This document shows, one piece after another, positions 55,501 through 64,000 of a stretch of DNA of 64,000 nt. This DNA comes from Yamagishiella unicocca. Taxonomy: Eukaryota; Chlorophyta; Chlorophyceae; Chlamydomonadales; Volvocaceae. The position numbers were made by a program, and so were the translations under genes. Position 1 is the first letter of the stretch. Every line of letters begins with the position of its first letter. The DNA is taken from NCBI GenBank assembly GCA_003116995.1, contig BDSL01000003.1, forward strand, positions 1,674,001-1,738,000, written 5' to 3'. The notes beneath the pieces are model-generated. The model ran no database searches, was not told where the DNA came from, and saw nothing but the letters and a program-made list of their open reading frames with translations.

Positions 55501-58500
55501 CTGCCTGTGTGTGCCGGCGTGACTACAGGTACTGCATCCAGCACATGCGTCAGATGGGTTACACACCAAAGTCGTACGACAGTCAGAACCGACAGCAGGC
55601 AGGGGCACTCGGTGGCGGCGGCGGCGGTAGCAGTGGCGGCGGCAGTGGTGTGCGCGGCGGCGGATACACTGCTCACCGGAGCCCCACTGGAGGCGGCAGT
55701 AGCGGTGCAGTCGGGCTGTTGACCCTGTCTGACCGCGGCCTGCTCCCACACAACCGCTACGGCCAGCCAGGAAGACAGGAGTTACACCCTGAAGATTACA
55801 GGTGGGTACGGGGTATAGGTGGGGTCAAGTAAGCCGTCGGCGGCGCCCATGCATCTCAAGTAAGGCGCGGTTCGTAAGGGGCGTGCGTGCAGACCTAAGC
55901 AAATTGCTGTTTAGCAGTATGTAGATAGGGCAGCAGGCTAGGAAGAATGTCCAGAATGCAGACGTGCATAGCTAGGTAGTGGGCGAGCACACGCGCACAT
56001 TGCTGTATGCTGTCTTTGTGCGTTTTCCTGGTGTACGCTTGTTCATCATTGCTGCTCGATCTACCGACATCCAACAGCAGGTAGATAGATAGGGCACTTA
56101 ACGGAAAAGCGTCGTAAGGAAAGGTACAACGACGGAGTGGTAGCCCCAATCAACAGAGCGAGTGTCTAGACTGATTGTTATCATGGATTCATGATTGGCC
56201 GGGTGGCCGGGTGGGGAGCTGCTGTCCTGATGACTTGCAGCAGTAGTGTTCGACGTCTGATGATAACGGTAACGTCTGCCCGCCGTCCGTCCCTTCGCGT
56301 AGCGTGGTATGTACATATGCGACCCGCCCTTACTTCGGCCTGCTGGCCTGCCTCCTGCAGGCTCCGCACATACTGCACCGACGAGGATCCGGACGGCCTG
56401 TCTGGCGGCGGCCACAACCTATCACAAGACGCTGAGCTTCTGCAAGGCGCCGTCAGCCCCGGTGCAGGCGGCGGCGGTGGCGGCTCAACGGCCGGAATGT
56501 ACGGCGGCGGCGGCGGCGGCCGCCGCAGACTCGCCGCCGTTCATCAGTGCCCAGGACCCAGCAGCCTGGTTCTCGCGGCCTCCAGTGCGGACCCTCACTT
56601 GCCGCAGTATCAATACAGGAACCCGCCGCCGGCGACGGACTACTACGACAACCCGGACGATGACAGCGACGGCGAGGACGACCCCGAGGACTACTTGACT
56701 GGGTCTGCTGGCCATCGCGGCGGCGGCGGCAGGAGGGGTTTGAATCGCAGCGCGCCGCCGGACTTTGCCGCTCGGTACCAGCAGCAGCAGCAGCAGGAGA
56801 GGGTGGGCGACGTCGGACTCAACCTGGCGGCGCCACCGGCTGCTGGCAGCGACGGCATCGTGCCGGGCGTCCCCCAGCAGCGGGCGGCCGCAGCAGCCCG
56901 GTTCGGGCTGTTGGAGGCTCAGGGGCAGCAGTCGCAGCGGGGCGCACCCCGGGAGGGGAGAGGAGCGGACAGGCTGCTGCGTCGCGACCAGGTGCGCGCG
57001 GGGCCGGGACGGGATACTATACGTAGGTGCATTCCGCTGTGTTCGTATAGTGAGCCGTTAGTTGCTTGTTACTGGATGGCGTGCGTGCCTAGCTACCTAC
57101 CTGCTGCCGAAGTCGCTTATGTGCGCGCCTGCTTGGTAGACCCGCATGGTGTGCTGCTGCGGATATGTTGGTCTGCCATCCAGTGTCCGCCCGTTTGCGC
57201 GCGTGAGGCTTGGGTGGCACACTTGGGTGCGTGCGGTACACGCATGGGAGAACGCTTACACGCGGAAGCGAATAGCTGGTGTGTGTCTGAAGGAACGAAG
57301 CAAATTTTACCAAAAGGCAAAACGAAGGGCATCAACTGAATTCGCCGGGATGCGCTCATCAAGTCAGCTAGCGTTGTTTTGTGGGCGGACGCTGCTGTAC
57401 CTACGGCGTGAACCAAAAGCTAAGGACGGGAGAGTAGTGGCAAGGCAGGGAGGCAGGTGCATGGGTCCACTGATGCTGGTGTTTATCTAGAACGGCTGCA
57501 ATCTTCCTGACCCCTCCCCTCTGAATTGCACCATCTCCCGCTCGGGACCCACGCACACTGCCCCGACAGGGCTCCTCCGACGTCTCGGCGCTCCTGGAGG
57601 TGCAAGCCAGCATGAGCCAGGGTGCCTTTGCGGCGTTGCGGGAGGCCGGCGGGGTGGTGCGGGCGGTGTCCGTGGCCAACATAAGCGCTCCTGGAGCCTC
57701 CGCCGGACGTCCAAGTGAAGACCAGCGGGAGCTAGGAACATCGTTACGAGACGCCACAGCGGTCTACCTGCGGCCGACGGCTGCTGGGCCCGCAGTCGTG
57801 GTGCTTGGGGGCGGTGGCGGAGGCGGGAGTGGAGGCGCCGTCGCAGGCCGTGCTGACGGTGGAAGCACGGGCGCAGGAGGCACGGCAGCAGCCGGAGCCG
57901 GTGATGGATTGCGGTCGGCGTCGGGTGCCGCGATGTTGGCTGCTGGCGGCTTGGGGGGGGACGACAACGGGCAGCGCTCTGGCCTCGGCAGGTGAGCGAA
58001 TGCGCGGCGGGGAGCAGCGCGCAGGAGGTGACTACTGTGAAGGGCTTAGATACCTGACACCGTACATCCTCAGTTGCAAGAATGAAACCGCCGCCGGCCG
58101 GCACCAACCCTCCTCATTGGGTTTCACGTTGGGCGGCTTACCCTGACACCTGCCCCGGGACGCGCCCCGCTGGCCCTCTTCCATCCACAAGCAGGCAAGG
58201 CTCGGGTACGTCCGATGCGCGCGGCGTCCCACGTCGCGCCTCCGCCGATGGCGACCATCACCTCCAACCCGGCCCCAAACGATTGCGCACGGCTGATGGG
58301 CACGTACTTATGCCGCCCGGCAGACCCGCGGCGACGGCTGCGCCCTGGGGCACCGCCGCTGGCGGCGCCGCTGTGGCCGCAGGGCTGCTGCACGACAACC
58401 CGCCGTCGCTAGCCAGAGCCGCCGCCGCTGCGACTCACTCTGGAGACTTGAGGAGGATCCAATCCGATGTTTCCGGAAGTGCGACCCAGCTGCTGAAACA

Positions 58501-61345
58501 CGCGGCCTCCTCGGGGTTGAGGCTGCCAGAGGCGGATGTGGCCGCAAGCGAGGCTGCTGCTGCTGCCGTGGCGACGGCTGCTGCTGCTGCCGAGGACGTC
58601 CAGCTCGCGCTGAGGATCCTCAACGTCGACGTCACCTTGCTGCCCTCAATCATCGGCCTGATCAAGTCCGCCGCGCTACTGGGCGACCGCCTGCCGGTCG
58701 TGCTCATTCAGCCAGCCAACACTCAAGCGACGCTGCTGCCGCCGCCGCCGCCGCAGGGTACCGTCCGCACGCTGTACCAATTGCCCGACGGGCGCCTCGT
58801 GCCGGGCAGTGAGTGGCCAATGACCCCCGGCGGTTCCGCTGCCGCCGCGGCGGCGTCGCGTGGGAGGCGGCAGCAGCCGGGCGGTTACCGTGCTCATGAC
58901 CCGCTGCTGCCCTACGAGGAAGCGATGAAGGAGCTGGTAGACGCACACTGCGCAGGGGGCGGCGCGGACAACGACGTCAGCCTGATGTCGGTCGCGGGAG
59001 AGGCCCTTAAAGCGGCGACTGCCCCGGGCGCTGCGGAAGGCTTGTCCGCCGGCGGCGGCGGGCTAGCAGCCCGCCCAAGCCAGCAGCACAGCGACGACGA
59101 CGACGACGACGACGACCACCTGCTGTACCAGGAGCGGGGTTCCGCGCACGGTCAGCAACAGCAGCAGCAGCAACACCTGGGTGCGACCAGCAGGCAGCAG
59201 GCGCTCAACGGTGCAGCGCCCCTCCGAGCCGAGGTCACCAACCATTACCAGCATCCGGCAGCCGCCCGCAGAAGGCCGGAGGCGGCGGCCCCACCAGCCG
59301 GGCAGCAGCAGGTGTACCTGGCGCCGAAGCCACCGCAGCGCCCGCCTCAACACGGTGGGCCCAGGCAGCAGCAGCACGCCGTGAGGGAGATAATACGCCT
59401 GCAGCGGGCGCAGGCAGACGCGTACCAGCACGCCGGAGTCTACGGCTACACGGGCAGCAGGCCGCAAGCCATGCAGCAGCACCAACACCAGCAGCAGCGC
59501 CTGCCCCGGCAGGAAGGCCAGGGGTTCCTTCCGATGGAGCTCGCCCCGGGTGAGCAGAGGTTCATCAGGAGGGCGTATCCAGCCCAGCAGCAGCAGCAGC
59601 GACGACCGCAGTTGCCGCTGCAGCGGCAGCAGGCGAGCGACCCAAACGAGGGCAGCGCAGTGTCCCCGGGGCGTGGAAGCGATTTCGCGGAGGGCGACGG
59701 CGGCGGATACCAGCGCAGCGCGCGGTGGGGTTGCGACGCGGGCAACGGCCATGATGATGCAGATGCCCGCGCGGCGGCAGCTGACTTGGCAGCCGCAGCG
59801 CATGAGGCAGCAGCTGCCGCCGGCGCCGTCGGCACCGGCGCTGCAATACATCGACAGCCGCCGCCGGGTCCAACGCATGACGATCACGGCAGCGGCGGCG
59901 GCGCACCGTCTGCCGACGGCGGCAGCTGGCGGCAGCTGCACCACCACCAAACGCGGCGGCCGCCCAGCGGCCTCGACGGCGCGGCGGCCGGCGAAAACGC
60001 GTCTACCCTTAGTGGTGGTCCCAATGGTGGCGGCGGCGACCACGGCGCGACCGGGCGCATGCTCGAAGACTCCTTCCAGCAGTCGCCTCCGAGTTTATCA
60101 CTACAGGCGTACGCCAGGGAATCTGCTGGAGGCCTATACGCGGAGGCCTCCAGTCATTCGATGCCTGGGTACCATGGGGAGGAAAGCCGGCCCCCGCCGC
60201 GTCACCCGCCGGCGCAGCGGCTTCGACCGGCATTGACGCCGGAGCCTTCGGTTCTGAGGCAGCAGCAGCAGCGACGACAGGTCGCAGACGGCATCTTCGC
60301 AACGGCCCAGGACCTGCAGCTGCTGGCGATGAACGACGGCGGCCGTCAGCTCGCCGATGCCGCCATCGCTTTCGACGACGTGCGAGCCGGGGTGCACCTG
60401 CACGCCACCATGCGCGCGGGCGCAGCTCCTCGCCGATCCTCAACCGACGGCAGCAAGGGCAGCGACCTCCGGCCGCAGCAGCCCGTAGATGCCCCAGGCA
60501 GCAGCGGTACGGCGAACCTGAGGGCGGTCCAGCGGACAGGCTCGGGCGGCTCTGCGGGGGATCCCCAGGCGCCGAGGGTGGCGGCGGGTCGGGTAGTGGA
60601 CCTGGACCTGCTCATGGCGCAAAGCCAGCAGCAGCAGAGCCCAAGGCGTGCTGTGCGCAGTTCCGGAGCCGCCAGCGCAGCAGCAGGTAGTAACACTGGC
60701 GGGGAGATGGCGCCGCCCAGGTCGCCTCCTGTCCTCGACGGTTCTTCCTTGTTGCAATTGCAGCAAAGGGCCGCTTGCGGAGGCGCCTGGGCGCTACAGC
60801 AGCACCGCGGCACATTCCTCCCGCGCCAACTGAGCCTGCAGATTATGCCGCTGTCTGGCCAGCTGCCGGGTGGACAGCAGCAGCACCACCGCCATGTGAA
60901 CCCCGGTTCAATGCAGCGCCTTGCCATTGCGGCGGACGCGCAGCAGATGGGCGCCAGCAGGAGGCTGCAGCTGGGGCCGCCGCACGCCCAGCAAGCCATC
61001 TCACCGCTGGCGGAAGGCAACTGGCAGGCTGAGCTGGACGAGCAGATGGCCGTCCAACAGGGCTGGCATCACCATACCCCGCCAGCTCAACAGCAGCAGC
61101 AACAACAGCAACAGCAATCGGTAAGGCTTATCCAAATCGGCCGTGACCACAGCAACGCCGCCGGCCGCACAAGCGGCGATGGCACCGACTTGCAGCCTGC
61201 GGGTACGTTTGCCTTCTCGCAGCTGGGGCCTGGGGCCAGGCAGCAAGCTAACAATAGCAACAACAGCACCAGTGGTAATGAAGACGTCGTTGGCATTATG
61301 CATGACGGGCAGCTGTACACCTTGTCCCGACACAAGGGCGTGTGA
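52528..61345 (+). CDS. Large Gln/Ala/Gly-rich nuclear-type protein with one Cys/His zinc motif
   Basis: Seven exons, all phases matching: 52528-53017, 53185-53836, 55055-55174, 55529-55801, 56361-56991, 57570-57991, 58195-61345 (TGA), giving about 1,912 aa. Start ATG 52528; ATG 52558 is an alternative. The central exons encode GRHKGLICSFRNCEKFARL then TNTGLRKYCIQHMRQMGY, assembled across the 55174/55529 splice. Its C-x4-C-x14-C-x2-H spacing is like the short zinc motifs of KANSL2/INO80D (zf-C3Hc3H) or WRKY19-like proteins. Everything else is low complexity: polyQ, polyA, Gly-rich loops, an Asp run near 59095, and a basic GPKRLR that could be a nuclear signal. A hydrophobic patch (LPSIIGLIKSAALLGDRLPV) is short and probably not a membrane segment. 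The likely role is chromatin or transcription regulation, by analogy only. A TGTAA at 61391 may be the polyadenylation signal. Confidence 0.8.
53917..53944. repeat. Perfect 10-bp hairpin in intron
   Basis: GTAGTTTAAC, 8-nt loop, GTTAAACTAC. It lies about 80 bp downstream of the donor at 53837 in the intron of the zinc-motif gene. Confidence 0.6.
54019..54250 (-). CDS. Antisense ORF or exon inside the zinc-motif gene intron
   Basis: Minus-strand frame contains RNIPDYLRGRSESEDVQQAI followed by NTIQFREALARLRTGRFPPA, a well-balanced, helix-forming sequence that stands out from neighbouring frames. Upstream residues (towards 54327) are hydrophobic and less convincing. It could be an exon of a nested gene or a relic. 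Family not recognised and no splice partner established. Confidence 0.25.
54758..54806. repeat. AAT/ATT/ACT trinucleotide microsatellite
   Basis: Tandem TAA/ATT/ACT units, about 49 bp, in the intron of the zinc-motif gene. Confidence 0.85.
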
Positions 61346-61390
61346 GTTTGCTGGATAGTTTTGTTTGCATTTGACACCTGGGGTAGTTGT

Positions 61391-61395
61391 TGTAA
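61391..61395 (+). promoter_or_regulatory. Possible TGTAA polyadenylation signal
   Basis: TGTAA, the usual green-algal (Chlamydomonas-type) poly(A) signal, lies 46 nt after the stop of the zinc-motif gene. The 3' UTR would be short, so a later signal may be used. Confidence 0.3.
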
Positions 61396-61399
61396 CGGT

Positions 61400-63090
61400 A
61401 GTGTCGGGACGCGGTTTTAGGTTTGAGGGTTTTACGGCGGCGGATGTCGTGTGCGCTAGGGTGGATCAGTTGCTTGGTTATGGTTCGAAAGGAGTCAGCC
61501 CCCTGGCTGCGAACCAGCAGAGGAGGAGAAGTACAGGCCGAAGCGGCAAAGGAGCACGGAAAGGTATTTCGATAGCTGGGGTAAACCTTATGCGCGCGAC
61601 ACAGGCGCAGCAATTGTGGCGGTGACGACCGTCCCGCCAAGCCGACGAGCGGCTGGGGCAAATTTTGAACGCCTAGTTGATGAGGTAAGGCACGCGTGAG
61701 GCAATGTCACCAGGATAAGGCAATGCAACCTTAGTCCTCGATATTGGAGCGGAAAGCGGATGGAGTTCAGCTTGATCAACGGCAGGAACTGGAGCGGAAG
61801 GCCGGAGGTAACACGGCGTCACCCCAGGGGGGAGCGCAGGCGTCAGCATGCGTGTGCGCCCGCGGCGCTTGCTTGCTGTGGCGCTGGCTGAAGGCCGAGC
61901 CATTTAAGGAAGAATTGTTGGCAACCCTGTGCTGGCTGTTACATGCTTGGCGCACTGTACCACGTCTGCGGCCGGGGACGCGTGCACGGTATCCTCCATG
62001 CCTCGTTTCAACGCCGTTGCCGGTACCGGTAGCAGCGCTCGCTCAATGGAGGGCGGGCCGCACACAAGTACTGCAATTCGGACGAATGCTGCTCATTGAT
62101 GGAACGGGCACGTTTGTTGGTTGGTGGAAGCAGGCCCTCTGGATGCGTGTCGGTCTTTAATGATCACGGGCTGCAGGCGCCGATGGGAGTAGGAGGGCGG
62201 GCGCCCTGATCAGTCCTATTGATATTGTTTGTGTCTTGCGTAGCAAAGCTAAAGGAGCCGGAGCGTCTCTTGTTTGTGCTGGTGGTAGTAGTACCTGTTA
62301 CAGTGGTGGTGGTGGTGGTACGTGTTTGATGTGATGTGTCGGAAGATGTCGTTGTGTGAGTGCGTCAATTGATTTCGTGGTCGTCGCATCGTCGATGACC
62401 CCCGCGTGCGCTTTGTGGGCTTAAGTAACGCGGGCCAGGCTACTTGTGTTAGTAATGTAGGCTGCGCACAGGCAAGAGGGCGCTTGATACGTTGATCAGC
62501 TGAAGGCCACGTGGTAAAGGAATGGCGGCGTTGAAGCGCACGTGGCCATCGAGGGGTGGTTCATCAGATGGAACAAGGCTTGGTGGCTTGCTTATTTCCC
62601 TCCAGACCGTATCAGAGCACGGGCTGCAAGGCGTGAGGCTTCGTGCGCTGGGCAATAGTAGGATGCCCAGTACGGCTCAACGTCCCCCAACAACGGTATT
62701 GGCAGTTGGCCACGGTCCAGGAGTGCGGGACGCCACTGGAACATTTCGTGCGCGAGCATTCGCGCGTTCGTACGCGTTCGTACGCGATACCGTGCCAAGG
62801 GCGGCCACACCGCTGTATGAACTGCATTGCGTGGCATCAGTCGTATTCTCATTTTAAATGCACTGAAGTACCGAATCCGCTCGACGGCATTAAAGTTTTA
62901 AAACTGCTCAAGCCCGTGGGCGGACCTCCGTGCTCTCCAAAGCTTGCCTTTCTGTTTGCTTCTTGAGCTTTCAAACGCGAAGCATTCCAAATGACCCCAA
63001 ATTTAGTGGTGGTCTCTTGGATGCAGATAAAGGACATGAGTCGATGACGTGCGGGAAGTTCAAGGGGCCCCGGCGGCACACCAGTTGCCC
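61400..63090. other. 3' flank without a supported gene
   Basis: Contains one open frame (61744-62160, plus, 138 codons) with Trp/Leu/Arg-rich, unconvincing composition, and a GGT trinucleotide run near 62303-62320. No splice or motif support. Confidence 0.4.
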
Positions 63091-63199
63091 ATGTCTGCTG
63101 TGCGGTTAGGCTGCTTTGCTTCGAAGGCAAACCTCTATGTCGTCTGGTTCGGCCAGGAGCTGTTACTCTACTGGGAGAACCTCGCGCACTCGCTGCGAG
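63091..63199 (+). CDS. Possible first exon, unknown gene
   Basis: ATG at 63091 opens MSAVRLGCFASKANLYVVWF, followed by GQELLLYWENLAHSLR, ending at a GTAGGC donor at 63199/63200 in phase 1. The composition is protein-like, but no downstream exon was found before the transposon repeat at 63.5 kb. It may be a relic. Confidence 0.2.
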
Positions 63200-63529
63200 G
63201 TAGGCTCGCTCGGAATCGGTAAGGTGTTTGAAGTGCGTCCACTACGCTACATAACATCGATAGATGGTTCTACCTTTTGGTCTGGAACCCACTGTAACCG
63301 CTTCAGCCCAGAGGCTCCCCTATCAGGAACCGACCACCAACCCATCTAGCAGACCAGGAGCCGACTACGGGTAACCAGTGGAGCGCCGCCACGATACAAG
63401 CAGAGTTACCGTCCGCCTTTCATCCCCAAAAGCACGAAATCCAAGCAGGGCACGCCCACCCGCGGACACGGAAAACAAGAACAAGGGAAAAACCCTGCCC
63501 CCCCCACAACCCGGGCCGATCACGAATCC

Positions 63530-63632
63530 ACAAGCACGTCAGCCGGCCCCTCACACGCAAGGCGACCGGAGACTAATAACCGCAAAAGAGGGTGCCGAGG
63601 CCCCACTGCAGCCCAACCCTTCCGGGGAAGCT
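63530..63632. repeat. Dispersed repeat, copy B
   Basis: Second copy of 39305-39404 in the same orientation, with about a dozen differences and an extra AATAACCGCAAAAG-type insertion. Sequence similarity ends at GGGGAAGC (63629), where the two loci diverge. Confidence 0.85.
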
Positions 63633-64000
63633 GTTTATACTTGTTTGTAAACGCACACAAACAACGACGCACAATCCGTCCTTCCGCCGACAAAATGCTT
63701 TCTTCGTTTTGTTCCCTTTCTGCTCACCGCCGCATGGCGCCGTACATCAACAAAAGCCATGCATACACGGCATGAGGCTGCTGGTGCCGTGCGGCCGTGT
63801 GCGGGCGTTACCGGTTGACCCATTAGTCCCTAATAACCGCCCCTGCCGCCCCTCTTCCACGAGAGCCGCACCTACCTCCCGGCACGGGAGTGCTTCCTCG
63901 CCGCCACAACACCAGCACCCCTCAACCCGCGCCCGCCATCGCACCTCGCCCCGAAACCACCAGGCACCCTCCCTACTCCCGTAAACCCCCCTCTGCCGCC
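63633..64000. other. Terminal stretch without a supported gene
   Basis: C-rich, Pro/Ser/Arg/His-type frames with no motif. Nothing called. Confidence 0.4.

Noticed and set aside
59063..60043. 326-codon minus-strand ORF opposite the polyQ gene
   Set aside because: Low-complexity shadow of the GC-rich, phase-supported plus-strand exon 58195-61345; rich in Leu/Arg/Val from antisense CAG/GCN codons.
61744..62160. 138-codon ORF downstream of the zinc-motif gene
   Set aside because: Arg/Trp/Leu-rich composition, no splice or motif support; may be chance in GC-rich DNA.

Overview
The window is nuclear DNA from a eukaryote, most likely a green alga of the Chlamydomonadales/volvocine type. Genes are split by many short to medium GT-AG introns. 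Coding DNA is GC-rich and full of CAG/GCN runs (polyGln, polyAla, polyGly/Ser). Two gene families point the same way: a plant/ILKAP-type PP2C phosphatase and a membrane-anchored class III nucleotide cyclase with tandem catalytic-homology domains and a huge disordered tail. There are no operons, Shine-Dalgarno sites, rRNAs or convincing tRNAs. The organism call is inference; no marker gene is present. All exon models were built by hand from splice sites and reading-frame phase.

Layout. 1-4924 (+): the 3' part of a PP2C-family Ser/Thr phosphatase whose metal-binding motifs all fall on consecutive exons; a membrane/coiled-coil gene appears to lie antisense inside its largest intron. 4925-7890: no supported gene. 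7900-24793 (+): one giant gene of about 29 exons (about 3,780 aa) with an N-terminal membrane segment, three cyclase homology domains and a Ser/Gly/Ala/Gln-rich tail of nearly 3,000 residues. 24794-31650: short spacer repeats, two unrecognised minus-strand genes (about 25609-28660 and 29095-30319) and a small plus-strand gene (about 30724-31341). 31700-32460: two minisatellites. 32460-40228: gene-poor DNA with decayed transposon pieces, including a frameshifted basic/SANT-like ORF and a duplicated 0.38 kb block. 40229-47431: a near-perfect 7.2 kb palindrome with terminal inverted repeats, subterminal repeat arrays of unequal length, and two head-to-head copies of a spliced gene, both cut off at the centre. 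47432-52527: repeat-rich, no supported gene. 52528-61345 (+): a seven-exon gene for a roughly 1,912-aa Gln/Ala/Gly-rich, probably nuclear protein with one small Cys/His zinc-type motif. 61346-64000: 3' flank, a possible isolated exon, and a second copy of the transposon repeat seen at 39.3 kb.

Functional themes. The phosphatase and cyclase could both act in signalling, but nothing in the sequence links them beyond adjacency. The two most notable items are the cyclase, whose catalytic residues are divided between its first and third domains, and the large palindromic element, which is either a young fold-back transposon or an assembly artefact.
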